The notes below the pieces were generated by a model. The model ran no database searches. It saw nothing but the letters and a program-made list of their open reading frames with translations, and was not told the origin of the DNA. A DNA stretch of 31,597 nucleotides from UBA2336 sp046294915 (lineage in GTDB: Bacteria; Bacteroidota; Bacteroidia; Cytophagales; Cyclobacteriaceae). Location: NCBI GenBank assembly GCA_046294915.1, contig JBKBOE010000031.1, forward strand, positions 1-31,597. The letters run 5' to 3'. The position numbers and the translations under genes are program-made. Numbering within the stretch: position 1 is the first letter of the stretch; each line of letters begins with the position of its first letter. Of the stretch, positions 23,588 through 31,597 are shown in pieces.

Positions 23588-25198
23588 TTAAATTTTGCTG
23601 ATCCTTCGAACAACTACCCGGTTACCCAACCTGATTTTACAAATGTAAATTCCCCGGGGTTGATCGGCCAGGCTGATGTTTACCCCCTGATCAGGATTTG
23701 CCGGAATAAAATCGTTGCTGTGTACCAGTCTGCCCAGTTCATCATAGATATCCACCGCAATGCGGCCCGAAAATTCCCTACCATAACCTATCGTTACCTG
23801 TCCGTTTGTGGGGTTTGGATAAACCTGAATCTGGGTAAGTGGTTCAGTTCGGTTAACAGCCGTTATAGTGGTTTCTTCAACCAAAAGCGGAATTGAAGAA
23901 AGCGATGTGAATGTGTATGAGCCGCTGCTTACGGGGTAATTATGCTCTTCAAACGTTGCGCTTTGCCCATCGCCACTTACTGTAGTTGGAACAACTTTAG
24001 TAACATTGATGTAGCTTGTGGAGAGTCCGTTTAAAGTGTAGGGCTGGCTGTTGGGGCTCCAGATTACCCACTTATTACTTCCATCAACAACAAAGCGTAT
24101 TACCCAAACCCCGTTTCCTCCACTGGTATTGTTGTCGGTAACGGTGCCTGTACTCACCAGCGATACTTCTGTAAAATTGGCAACGGATTCATTCAACAGA
24201 CTGAATGAATGAAATGATTTTTTCTTTACACCCGCATTGCTGATTATTCCAAATTCGCCCCAGCCGGTGAAATCGGCATTACTCCAGCCGGTATGCCAGA
24301 AAACCACTTCGGCTCCCTTTGCCCAAAGCAGGCATAAGCGCCTCCACACATCAGCCGCCTGCTGATCTACAGAACTGTATGTAGGGGTTATGGGTGATGT
24401 GTTGACCGAAGAAACGGCCGTTTCAGTAACCCAGATGGGTTTATTTAAACCGTATTGCGTAAGAATATTTTTAACGCTATCGTAATGGGCCGGCAAGGTC
24501 CACCAGGCATTGTAGTCGTGGTAGTTCATAATGTCGAAGTAATTGCCTCCTCCGATGTTCAGCAGATTTCTTAACCAGGTAAATGAGTTGCTCATGGGGT
24601 ACGAGCAGCAGGTTCCGAGTAAACCGGGTAACAAAACTTTAGCTTGCGGGTCGGCCTGTTTAAGCCACCGGTAATTGTACTTCAGAAAATTGTATTGAGC
24701 CAACAAACTGGGCAACCCCTCCGGTGGCAGGGTATGCTCGATTTCATTGGCCACTTCCCAATACTTGGTTTTTGCCTTGTACCGGTTAACGGTTTGAAAT
24801 ACATAATCTTTAGCATAAATGCTGTCGCCTGCGGGATCCCAGAAACAGGTAAACGGATCAGAACATGCCAGCCACGGTGTTTGCATGCCGTTTTCATCAT
24901 CTCCCATCATGGAATACAGCGTGCCAACCGGAACCAGATTGTACGGATTATTAAAGGCCGAATCAGGCCGGGTAAATTGCCAGTTATTATCGGTAGGTTC
25001 TACCTGCTTCCAGTGTATGTCGGCAAACGTCATCTGCCGTATGGCTTTGGCTTTGCTTTGATGGATAAGGTCCAGGTATTGGTAAATACTTACTCTGCCG
25101 GGCGTATAGAACGGAAAGTTTACGCCTGCCTTAAAGGGAGTTTGTGCAAATGAAGCACCGGCCAATAAAATTAAAACGGGAGTTAACCTAATTTTCAT
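23588..25198 (-). CDS. Secreted clan GH-A-like glycoside hydrolase with T9SS type A sorting domain
   Basis: 536 residues with signal peptide (LLAGASFAQ, cut near 18). A (beta/alpha)8-type catalytic region spans about 20-335. WEVANE at 147-152 offers N151-E152 as the clan A acid/base pair, and WVTET at 256-260 offers E259 as the nucleophile; Cys pairs C112/C118 and C197/C198 suit an exported protein. A beta-sandwich region (about 340-455) follows, and the tail (IQVYPNPTNGQVTIGYG, IYDELGRLVHS, RGIYICKIRLGN) is a type A T9SS C-terminal sorting domain. It probably acts on a plant- or algal-type polysaccharide outside the cell; the GH family (5, 39 or 30-like) is not clear from sequence alone. The convergent M48 gene leaves 3 nt between the stops. 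Confidence 0.85.
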   Translation of the reverse strand: MKIRLTPVLILLAGASFAQTPFKAGVNFPFYTPGRVSIYQYLDLIHQSKAKAIRQMTFADIHWKQVEPTDNNWQFTRPDSAFNNPYNLVPVGTLYSMMGDDENGMQTPWLACSDPFTCFWDPAGDSIYAKDYVFQTVNRYKAKTKYWEVANEIEHTLPPEGLPSLLAQYNFLKYNYRWLKQADPQAKVLLPGLLGTCCSYPMSNSFTWLRNLLNIGGGNYFDIMNYHDYNAWWTLPAHYDSVKNILTQYGLNKPIWVTETAVSSVNTSPITPTYSSVDQQAADVWRRLCLLWAKGAEVVFWHTGWSNADFTGWGEFGIISNAGVKKKSFHSFSLLNESVANFTEVSLVSTGTVTDNNTSGGNGVWVIRFVVDGSNKWVIWSPNSQPYTLNGLSTSYINVTKVVPTTVSGDGQSATFEEHNYPVSSGSYTFTSLSSIPLLVEETTITAVNRTEPLTQIQVYPNPTNGQVTIGYGREFSGRIAVDIYDELGRLVHSNDFIPANPDQGVNISLADQPRGIYICKIRLGNRVVVRRISKI

Positions 25199-25401
25199 AA
25201 GCGCTCTGCTTTTAATATTAGTATTAATTCATGGGTATGCAAACCTCTGGTTTGAGACGAAAACAAAATAAATTAAATTCAAATAACCTTAATTGGCAAA
25301 TGTTTAATAGTAAAAATGCCTTTGGATAGACGGACTCAGGTGTTCTTTTACTAGTCCCATCTAACTTTGCTGAAGAAACCGGAGAAAATTTCTTAATATC
25401 A

Positions 25402-25431
25402 TTTGTTCCTAAAAGATAATAATTATCTTTA
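25402..25431 (+). promoter_or_regulatory. Promoter of the perR-katG operon
   Basis: TTTG at 25402-25405 and TATCTTTA at 25424-25431 (seven of eight against TAnnTTTG) are separated by 18 nt, close to the Bacteroidota optimum. Transcription would begin near 25437, about 19 nt before the PerR start. The Fur/Per operator covers the spacer and the -7 box. Confidence 0.55.
25412..25430 (+). promoter_or_regulatory. Perfect 9-1-9 Fur/Per-box operator upstream of perR
   Basis: AAAGATAAT-A-ATTATCTTT is a perfect inverted repeat containing GATAATnATTATC, the core shared by Fur boxes and PerR boxes. It overlaps the promoter spacer and the -7 element 26 nt before the PerR start codon, the placement expected for auto-repression of perR and katG together. 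Confidence 0.75.
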
Positions 25432-25455
25432 CGTAATAATTGAAGAATTTTAAAA

Positions 25456-25872
25456 ATGCCGGCTGACTTTTTACGGGAACAACTAAAACAAAAAGGCTTA
25501 AAAGTTACACCTCAACGGGTGGCCATTTACGAAGCGGTAGTAAAACTGAAAAACCATCCTACTGCAGAGAACATTATTGCCTATATCAAAAAAAAACATC
25601 CCAACATTTCTGTAGGTACGGTTTACAAGGTGCTGGATTCCCTGGTGGAAAATCAACTTATTAAAAAGGTAAAGAACGAAAAGGATTTTATGCGGTATGA
25701 TGCGATTATGCACCAGCATCATCACCTATACTGCACCGAGTCTGATCGAATTGAAGATTTTGAAGACCCCGACTTAGATCAGTTAATCCGTAAATACTTC
25801 GAACAAAAGAAAATCAAAAATTTTAATATAAAGGATATTACCCTTCAAATTACAGGAGAATTTAAAAACTAA
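25456..25872 (+). CDS. perR: PerR-type peroxide-responsive Fur-family repressor
   Basis: 138 residues with the Fur winged helix (LKVTPQRVAIYEAV; ISVGTVYKVLDSL). The regulatory metal residues of B. subtilis PerR (H37, D85, H91, H93, D104) align in exact spacing with H34, D82, H88, H90 and D101. Having Asp rather than Glu at the last position is a PerR rather than Fur trait, and oxidation of the two His residues by peroxide is how the family senses H2O2. The four structural-zinc Cys are missing: only C93 remains, with Ser at the next position and no C-terminal CxxC. It heads the operon with katG (14 nt), behind a Fur/Per operator. Confidence 0.9.
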   Translation: MPADFLREQLKQKGLKVTPQRVAIYEAVVKLKNHPTAENIIAYIKKKHPNISVGTVYKVLDSLVENQLIKKVKNEKDFMRYDAIMHQHHHLYCTESDRIEDFEDPDLDQLIRKYFEQKKIKNFNIKDITLQITGEFKN

Positions 25873-25886
25873 CCACTACAATCAAT

Positions 25887-28058
25887 ATGGAAGCAAAAAA
25901 TTCAAAATGCCCATTTCATCATGGAGCAAACACAGAAAACCAACATTCGGTAACCGACTGGTGGCCAAATGCACTGAACCTTGATATTTTACATCAGCAC
26001 GATCGTAAAACTAAGCCGACCGATGAACATTTTAACTACAGGGAAGAATTTAAAAAGTTAGATCTGGAAGCTGTAAAAACCGATTTAAAAAAACTGATGA
26101 CCGATAGTTGCGACTGGTGGCCTGCCGACTGGGGACATTATGGAGGGTTAATGATTCGTATGGCATGGCACATGGCCGGTACCTATCGAGTAGCCGATGG
26201 CCGGGGTGGGGCAAATACCGGCAACCAACGTTTTGCACCGCTTAACAGTTGGCCCGACAATGCTAACCTTGATAAAGCAAGAAGGCTGTTGTGGCCTGTT
26301 AAGAAAAAATACGGCAACAAAATTTCGTGGGCTGACTTGTTTATTCTTGCCGGAAATATGGCGTACGAATCCATGGGCTTTAAAACTTTCGGCTTCGCAG
26401 GCGGACGGGAAGATATATGGCATCCTGAAAAAGACATTTACTGGGGTGCTGAAAAAGAATGGCTTGGAAAATCAAGGTATGCAGAAAACGGAAAGAGCGA
26501 AACACTCGAAAATCCGTTAGCAGCTGTGCAAATGGGTTTAATTTATGTAAACCCCGAAGGTGTTGACGGCAAACCCGATCCATTGAAAACTGCTCAGGAT
26601 GTTCGCACAACATTCAAAAGAATGGCCATGAATGATGAGGAAACCGTGGCATTGACAGCGGGTGGGCACACCGTAGGTAAAGCCCACGGAAATGGCGATG
26701 CTTCCAAATTAGGCCCGGGTCCTGAGGGTGCAGAAATTCACGAACAAGGCCTTGGGTGGTTTAATCCTAAAGGAAAAGGAAATGCTGAAGACACCGTAAC
26801 AAGCGGGCTTGAGGGAGCATGGACTTCTACCCCAAACAAATGGAATCACACCTACTTTCATCTGTTGCTTAATTATGATTGGGAATTGAAGAAAAGCCCT
26901 GCCGGTGCATGGCAGTGGGAGCCCATCAACATGAAGGAAGAAGACAAACCTTTTGATGCGCACACAGCAGGAGTTCGCAGGAACCCTATTATGACCGATG
27001 CCGACATGGCTATGAAAATGGATCCCGAATACCGAAAAATTTCAGATCGTTTTTACAAGGACCCGAAATATTTTGAAGAAACCTTTGCCCGCGCCTGGTT
27101 TAAACTTACCCATCGTGATTTAGGGCCAAAAAGCAGGTACCTGGGAGCAGATGTACCCAAAGAAGATTTAATCTGGCAAGATCCCATACCCGCGGTTACT
27201 TACACGCTCTCTGAAAAAGAAATAGAAGAATTAAAGGCTAAAATATTAACCAGCGGTTTAACTTCTGCAGAACTTATCACCACGGCTTGGGATAGCGCCA
27301 GAACTTTCCGTAGCTCAGATTACAGAGGCGGAGCAAACGGTGCAAGAATTCGCCTTGCTCCGCAAAAAGATTGGGTAGGCAACGAGCCTGAAAAGTTGAA
27401 CAAGGTTTTGAAGAAATTGGCTGAAATTCAAACCGGCTTAACTAAAAAAGTAAGCATTGCCGATTTGATTGTTTTAGGTGGAAGCGCAGCCGTTGAGAAG
27501 GCAGCAAAAGATGCAGGCTTCAACATAAAAGTACCCTTTACCCCCGGCAGAGGTGATGCCTCACAGGAAATGACTGATGTTGAATCCTTTCAATATCTTG
27601 AACCGATTCATGACGGTTATCGAAACTGGTTAAAGAAAAACTATTCTGTAAAACCCGAAGAACTCCTGCTCGACAGAACCCAACTGATGGGATTAACGGC
27701 CCCTGAAATGACTGTGCTCATCGGAGGAATGCGCGTGCTTGGAACGAATTATGGAGGAACTCAGCACGGAGTACTGACCAATAGGCCAGGTTTACTTACC
27801 AACGACTTTTTTGTAAATCTTACCGATATGAACTACTCCTGGAAACCCGTTGATGATAACCTGTATCATATCGTTGAAAGAAAAACAGGCAAAACAATTT
27901 GGACGGCCACCCGTGTTGATTTGGTGTTCGGCTCAAACTCAATTTTACGGGCATATGCAGAATTTTACGCGCAGGACGACAACAAAGAAAAATTTGTATC
28001 CGACTTTGTTAAAACCTGGACTAAAGTGATGAATGCCGACAGGTATGATTTACAATAA
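25887..28058 (+). CDS. katG: Catalase-peroxidase
   Basis: 723 residues, full length for KatG: heme enzyme destroying H2O2 by catalase and peroxidase reactions. The distal site is R91, W94, H95 in IRMAWHM; the Trp-Tyr-Met adduct needed for catalase activity would be W94-Y220-M246 (GLIYVNPEG; KRMAMND), with Tyr-Met spacing of 26 as in E. coli; the proximal heme ligand is H261 in TAGGHTVGKAHG. The C-terminal repeat domain (from about 430) is present. No signal peptide, so cytosolic. Probably induced by peroxide through the PerR encoded just upstream. A strong terminator follows. Confidence 0.98.
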   Translation: MEAKNSKCPFHHGANTENQHSVTDWWPNALNLDILHQHDRKTKPTDEHFNYREEFKKLDLEAVKTDLKKLMTDSCDWWPADWGHYGGLMIRMAWHMAGTYRVADGRGGANTGNQRFAPLNSWPDNANLDKARRLLWPVKKKYGNKISWADLFILAGNMAYESMGFKTFGFAGGREDIWHPEKDIYWGAEKEWLGKSRYAENGKSETLENPLAAVQMGLIYVNPEGVDGKPDPLKTAQDVRTTFKRMAMNDEETVALTAGGHTVGKAHGNGDASKLGPGPEGAEIHEQGLGWFNPKGKGNAEDTVTSGLEGAWTSTPNKWNHTYFHLLLNYDWELKKSPAGAWQWEPINMKEEDKPFDAHTAGVRRNPIMTDADMAMKMDPEYRKISDRFYKDPKYFEETFARAWFKLTHRDLGPKSRYLGADVPKEDLIWQDPIPAVTYTLSEKEIEELKAKILTSGLTSAELITTAWDSARTFRSSDYRGGANGARIRLAPQKDWVGNEPEKLNKVLKKLAEIQTGLTKKVSIADLIVLGGSAAVEKAAKDAGFNIKVPFTPGRGDASQEMTDVESFQYLEPIHDGYRNWLKKNYSVKPEELLLDRTQLMGLTAPEMTVLIGGMRVLGTNYGGTQHGVLTNRPGLLTNDFFVNLTDMNYSWKPVDDNLYHIVERKTGKTIWTATRVDLVFGSNSILRAYAEFYAQDDNKEKFVSDFVKTWTKVMNADRYDLQ

Positions 28059-28086
28059 GTGATCCCCTGTATTTAATTAATAAAAG

Positions 28087-28112
28087 AGGCTGTCTAAAAA
28101 GACAGCCTTTTT
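28087..28112 (+). terminator. Rho-independent terminator after katG
   Basis: AGGCTGTCT (28087-28095) and AGACAGCCT (28100-28108) form a perfect 9-bp stem around AAAA, followed by TTTT then ATT. A-rich sequence before the stem would also allow weaker use on the other strand. Confidence 0.9.
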
Positions 28113-28158
28113 ATTGTTGCAGGCTGTCCACGTATCCTGCCGCTCAGCAAAAAGTTTA

Positions 28159-28187
28159 TTGTTCTGTAACCGTTTGCCCTAATTTTC
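28159..28187 (+). promoter_or_regulatory. Promoter of the S10 carboxypeptidase gene
   Basis: TTG at 28159-28161, an 18-nt spacer, then TAATTTTC at 28180-28187 (seven of eight to TAnnTTTG). Start of translation at 28210 gives a short leader. Confidence 0.45.
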
Positions 28188-28209
28188 GAATCAGTTAACC
28201 CGAACATCT

Positions 28210-29685
28210 ATGAAATCGCGTATTACGCTTATGTTATTTGTTTTGCTGGCTGGCACCGCCACCATTGCCCAGCGCATTTTGGAAGGTGAGTCAGCTGTAA
28301 CCACTAATCATACCGTTACCATTAAAGGTAAATTGGTACCCTACACGGCAACAGCCGGCACCCAGCCCGTATGGAATGCCGAGGGGAAAGTTATCGCTTC
28401 GCTTTTCTATACTTATTATGAGCGTACGGATGTAAAAGACCGCGCATCGAGGCCACTTATTTTTTCTTACAATGGCGGCCCCGGATCAGCTTCAGTGTGG
28501 ATGCACATTGCCTATACCGGGCCACGGGTTTTGGAAATTGATTCAGAAGGCTACCCTGTACAACCGTATGGAGTTAAAGAAAATCCGCACAGTGTGCTGG
28601 ACGTTGCCGATATTGTTTACATCGATCCGGTAAATACAGGTTACTCGCGCATCCTGGATAAAGATGCCAAGCGTGAAGAATTTTTTGGAGTGAATGCCGA
28701 TATTAAATACCTGGCGGAATGGATGACCACGTTTGTCTCAAGAAGAAACCGTTGGCAGTCTCCCAAGTACCTGATCGGGGAGAGTTATGGAACTACCCGT
28801 GTTTCAGGGTTGGCACTTGAACTGCAAAATGCGCAGTGGATGTATTTGAACGGGGTGATCCTCGTTTCACCAACCGAACTGGGGCTTGAACGCGGCCCGC
28901 AAATTGAAGCGGCCAACCGCTTACCTTATTTTACGGCTGCAGCATGGTACCAAAAAGCACTGCCTGCTGAATTGCAACGCAGAGATCTCAATGATTTATT
29001 GCCGGAAGTTGAAGAGTACACCATCAACGAAGTAATACCCGCTATTGCACGCGGTGGCTTTTTGGATGATGCCAAACGCAGGCAGGTAGCGGCTAAGATG
29101 GCCTATTATTCGGGTATCTCTGAAAAAGTAATCCTGCAGCACAACCTCGATGTGCCCACTTCTTTCTTTTGGAAAGAATTGCTCCGGGACAAAGGCTATA
29201 CGGTAGGTCGCCTCGATTCGCGTTACCTGGGCATTGACCGTAAAGAGGCCGGTGAACGGCCCGATTATGCTGCCGAACTTACTTCGTGGCTGCACTCATT
29301 TACCCCAGCCATTAATTACTACCTGCGCGAAGTGCTTAAATACAAAACCGATGTGAAGTACAACATGTTCGGGCCGGTTAACCCGTGGGATCGATCCAAC
29401 GACAACACCGGTGTAAACCTGCGGCAGGCCATGGCACAAAATCCGTATCTGAACGTTATGTTCCAGTGCGGGTATTTTGACGGGGCCACCACGTACTTTG
29501 AAGCGAAGTATACCATGTGGCAGATTGACCCGAGCGGTAAATTCCGCAATCGCTTCCGGTTTGAGGGTTACCGCAGCGGCCACATGATGTACCTGCGCGA
29601 AGAGGATCTGGCTTCATCCAATGAACATCTTCGCGATTTCATTTTGAAGACCATGCCTAAAAAAGGGCAGCCTGCTAAATATTAG
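28210..29685 (+). CDS. Secreted S10-family serine carboxypeptidase
   Basis: 491 residues with a signal peptide (MKSRITLMLFVLLAGTATIA, cut before QR). The alpha/beta-hydrolase catalytic triad is visible: S192 in GESYG (190-194), D424 in GYFDGAT and H458 in YRSGHMMY. The oxyanion/C-terminal-carboxylate motif NGGPGSAS (88-95) is that of peptidase family S10. These enzymes trim C-terminal residues, usually at acid pH; bacterial homologues are far less studied than yeast CPY. It is expected in the periplasm or outside the cell. It has its own promoter and lies downstream of the katG terminator. Confidence 0.92.
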   Translation: MKSRITLMLFVLLAGTATIAQRILEGESAVTTNHTVTIKGKLVPYTATAGTQPVWNAEGKVIASLFYTYYERTDVKDRASRPLIFSYNGGPGSASVWMHIAYTGPRVLEIDSEGYPVQPYGVKENPHSVLDVADIVYIDPVNTGYSRILDKDAKREEFFGVNADIKYLAEWMTTFVSRRNRWQSPKYLIGESYGTTRVSGLALELQNAQWMYLNGVILVSPTELGLERGPQIEAANRLPYFTAAAWYQKALPAELQRRDLNDLLPEVEEYTINEVIPAIARGGFLDDAKRRQVAAKMAYYSGISEKVILQHNLDVPTSFFWKELLRDKGYTVGRLDSRYLGIDRKEAGERPDYAAELTSWLHSFTPAINYYLREVLKYKTDVKYNMFGPVNPWDRSNDNTGVNLRQAMAQNPYLNVMFQCGYFDGATTYFEAKYTMWQIDPSGKFRNRFRFEGYRSGHMMYLREEDLASSNEHLRDFILKTMPKKGQPAKY

Positions 29686-29702
29686 TTTTAGTTAAGCGGT
29701 TA

Positions 29703-29773
29703 GTTGATGGTTGCTGGTTATTGGTTTACAAGGCAATTACCCGGGTGAATAAGAATAACCAGCAACCGTCAAC
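29703..29773. repeat. 20-bp inverted repeat between convergent genes
   Basis: GTTGATGGTTGCTGGTTATT (29703-29722) is the inverse complement of AATAACCAGCAACCGTCAAC (29754-29773) with a single T/G wobble, separated by 31 nt. It fills nearly the whole gap between an S10 peptidase and a convergent gene. It may be a bidirectional terminator or a copy of an intergenic repeat family; no U-tract follows either arm. Confidence 0.75.
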
Positions 29774-29776
29774 GAA

Positions 29777-30985
29777 TTACTGGATTGACCCTTTTTTAAT
29801 AGTAACCTTTGCTGCTGCGGCTTCTTTGGAGAGTTTGCCTGCGGCATACTCTTTCAGCACGCTGACTTTTACAGAAGCTTCAAGCGAATAGGGGATGCCG
29901 CAGCCATCGCAGCGGGTTAACTTTACATTAAAAATAAGCTGCTCATCATCGTTCAGGCTCTTTACCGTTCGGCCGTATTCCACCATGTTTTCCTTCAGCT
30001 CTTTTTCAAATGCAGGGTAGAGCTCTTTTACCTTTTTATCGCGGGTTGCCTGGTCGAGATCGTCAAGTTTTAGTGTGGGCATAGCGTATTTAAACATGTC
30101 GCTTTGGTTGCTGCTGTAAACTTTCATGTAGTAAACTGCTCCAAAGTTTTTTAATCGTTCGTAATAAATGCTGTTGTCCGTAAAGTAGGTTTTTGATAAA
30201 TCCGAACGGTAGAGTCGGTTGAATATGCTGGATAATAATTCGAGATCAGGCTCGGGCGCCGCAACCGACACGGTATTTACAACCCGGATTTTTTGCAGCA
30301 ACATGATTTTTGCCAGCATCTGCTCGCGCGTAAGTTTGCCTTGTTTGTATTGCAGCAGGTCGGATTTAGCGGCATCCACAGAAATATGTGCGCGTTTAGG
30401 CGAAGTAAAATACCGGTTCACCCAAATTCGTGGCTGATCGCCCTGGTTGGTAATCAGTATGCGCTCGTTTGGCGCCAGTTGGCTAAGCAGTTCGTTATAA
30501 TCGACAATGAAGTTTTTGGCTGCCTCAATCACCTTCAGGTTGTAATCGTTGCGCATACTGTCCAGGTTAATGCGCCTGTTGGCGGTTCTTGCTTTTTCTT
30601 TCAGGCGGATAGCATCTTCCTGAATTTCAACACGGGCGCGGTCATGGCGCTCGCGGCCGGTATATTGCCACACTCCGCCTCCTGCCGCATTACCGTCAAG
30701 GATTACGATGTTATCGTTATCGCCTGAAAAGGAAATGGCTAAGGGTGTGGTATAATCCGGTGGAAGCCGGAAGGTTATGCCAAATCCTTCCTGGTAACTC
30801 CCCTCAATTTCAAGGGGGAAGAACATGCGTTGCGATACAAACTGTTGTTTGATTAGTGTTTGCAAGGCATTTTCGGCAACCTCAATGTCGCGCTCCATAC
30901 GAGCCAGGTCAATTTTTTGTGCCCGCGAGGTAAAAGGGGCTGCAATGAAAAAGAAGAAAAGGAATTTTATTACGGATGCTTTCAT
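29777..30985 (-). CDS. Exported protein of unknown function with a CxxC motif
   Basis: 402 residues with a signal peptide (FLFFFFIAAPFTSRAQ). The protein is mostly helical and charged. Two similar short segments, YKQGKLTREQMLAKIMLLQK (about 213-232) and YAAGKLSKEAAAAKVTIKK (about 380-398), resemble SHOCT-like oligomerisation motifs. CDGCG (C359-C362) is a lone CxxC, perhaps metal- or thiol-active. Between them the region FNRLYRSDLSKTYFTDNSIYYERLKNFGAVYYMKV looks like a folded alpha/beta part. It follows the membrane-anchored coiled-coil gene by 17 nt. I recognise no family. Confidence 0.8.
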   Translation of the reverse strand: MKASVIKFLFFFFIAAPFTSRAQKIDLARMERDIEVAENALQTLIKQQFVSQRMFFPLEIEGSYQEGFGITFRLPPDYTTPLAISFSGDNDNIVILDGNAAGGGVWQYTGRERHDRARVEIQEDAIRLKEKARTANRRINLDSMRNDYNLKVIEAAKNFIVDYNELLSQLAPNERILITNQGDQPRIWVNRYFTSPKRAHISVDAAKSDLLQYKQGKLTREQMLAKIMLLQKIRVVNTVSVAAPEPDLELLSSIFNRLYRSDLSKTYFTDNSIYYERLKNFGAVYYMKVYSSNQSDMFKYAMPTLKLDDLDQATRDKKVKELYPAFEKELKENMVEYGRTVKSLNDDEQLIFNVKLTRCDGCGIPYSLEASVKVSVLKEYAAGKLSKEAAAAKVTIKKGSIQ

Positions 30986-31002
30986 GGGTGATGACTCTTG
31001 TT

Positions 31003-31597
31003 TTAGTTTCTGATTTCTTTTGTGTTTCCGCCTTCCACCGAAGCGATAATGCTGGTTAAGATCTGCTCGGTTTCCTGTTTAAACAGATCGGTGTTCTGCT
31101 CAATGTTTGCGAGCCGGGTTTGCAACACCTGAAGGTCGTTGGTGCGCTGCTGGTTCAGGTATTTGCTGAAATCAACGAGCAATTCTTCGATAACTTGTTG
31201 TTGTTCATTGGCCGTAAGTGCCAGGTAGTCCTTCAAGATACGCGTATTCTCCTCCTGTAATGCAGTAACGTATGCTTTCACTTGTTCATGCGTTGCACCG
31301 GCAACCTGGCGGATCAGTTCATCGTGGTTTGTTGTTGAACTGGAGGCCAGCGATTGCCGGATGGATTCGGTAAGCCGTGTTTGCATTGAAGCCCAATCCG
31401 AAGCGAGAACCCGATTGTTCTCTTGCAGGGATGATGCAATCATCCGCTGTACATCATCGGCAGTTAGTAAGGCAGGTTTATCTGCGGGCTTACCAAAACC
31501 AATATGCAGTTCGTTTTCGGTAACTCTTAAATGCAGGTCGGTTAGCCAACCGGTTAGGACTAGCAGGATAATGCTTGCCGCAATTCCGATAAGGGTT
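31003..31597 (-). CDS. Membrane-anchored coiled-coil protein (5' end cut by window edge)
   Basis: A first in-frame ATG at 31443 gives 146 residues, but the frame stays open to the right edge. The 51 added codons read as a membrane helix (IGIAASIILLVLTGWL) then HLRVTENELHIGFGKPADKPALLTADDVQRM, so the true start is beyond 31597. After the helix the protein is a long amphipathic, Gln/Glu-rich coiled coil (SLQEENTRILKDYLALTANEQQQVIEELL...). The layout, a short cytosolic part, one helix and a coil, suits a membrane-tethered regulator such as an anti-sigma factor, but the N-terminal part that would decide it is missing. It is cotranscribed with the 402-residue exported protein. Confidence 0.8.
   Translation of the reverse strand, partial: TLIGIAASIILLVLTGWLTDLHLRVTENELHIGFGKPADKPALLTADDVQRMIASSLQENNRVLASDWASMQTRLTESIRQSLASSSTTNHDELIRQVAGATHEQVKAYVTALQEENTRILKDYLALTANEQQQVIEELLVDFSKYLNQQRTNDLQVLQTRLANIEQNTDLFKQETEQILTSIIASVEGGNTKEIRN

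Noticed and set aside
25240..25254. Inverted repeat CAAACC-TCT-GGTTTG upstream of the glycosidase gene
   Set aside because: Only six bases per arm, no promoter element at the right spacing and no U-tract; could be an operator but nothing supports it.
1..31597. CRISPR arrays, tRNA or rRNA genes, insertion sequences, phage genes
   Set aside because: No tandem spaced repeats, no tRNA-like cloverleaf, no transposase or integrase translation was seen in reading both strands.

Overview
The window looks like chromosomal DNA from a Bacteroidota bacterium, most likely order Cytophagales. The evidence is a set of type IX secretion (T9SS) hallmarks: a gliding-motility (CHU_C/type B) C-terminal domain, a PorP/SprF partner and a type A sorting tail. 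It also has Bacteroidota-type promoters (TTG ... TAnnTTTG), almost no Shine-Dalgarno sequences, and an arginine operon built around the transcarbamylase that acts on N-acylated ornithine. Base composition and codon use look even throughout. I saw no tRNA, rRNA, CRISPR array, insertion sequence or prophage gene.

Layout. 1-4006 (minus strand): the start of a DASS-type anion transporter, a small RRM RNA-binding protein with its own promoter and terminator, then a compact tsaC-pfkA-pgk cluster that pairs tRNA t6A synthesis with two glycolytic enzymes. 4044-6492: an unlisted 53-residue membrane protein (plus strand), a small secreted protein, a GH20 hexosaminidase and a small membrane protein. 6530-13653: a giant secreted PKD/CHU_C protein divergent from a PorP/SprF outer-membrane protein, with a UPF0126/TRIC-like membrane protein right behind the latter.

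13654-22343 is the centre of the window: a complete arginine pathway on the plus strand. It runs GNAT acyltransferase, argG, argC, argD, argF', argB, argE, argH, mostly with overlapping stops and starts, so glutamate can be taken to arginine by one transcript. Its leader, about 290 nt, holds an undescribed 41-codon frame with five Arg codons in its last eleven residues. A strong hairpin follows 25 bases after its stop. This looks like a ribosome-mediated attenuator sensing arginine. An M48 membrane protease follows argH directly.

23588-31597: a secreted clan-A-like glycoside hydrolase with a T9SS tail (minus strand); a PerR-katG peroxide-defence operon whose promoter is covered by a perfect 9-1-9 Fur/Per palindrome; an S10 serine carboxypeptidase; a 20-bp inverted repeat between convergent genes; and a minus-strand pair of uncharacterised envelope proteins, the upstream one running off the right edge.
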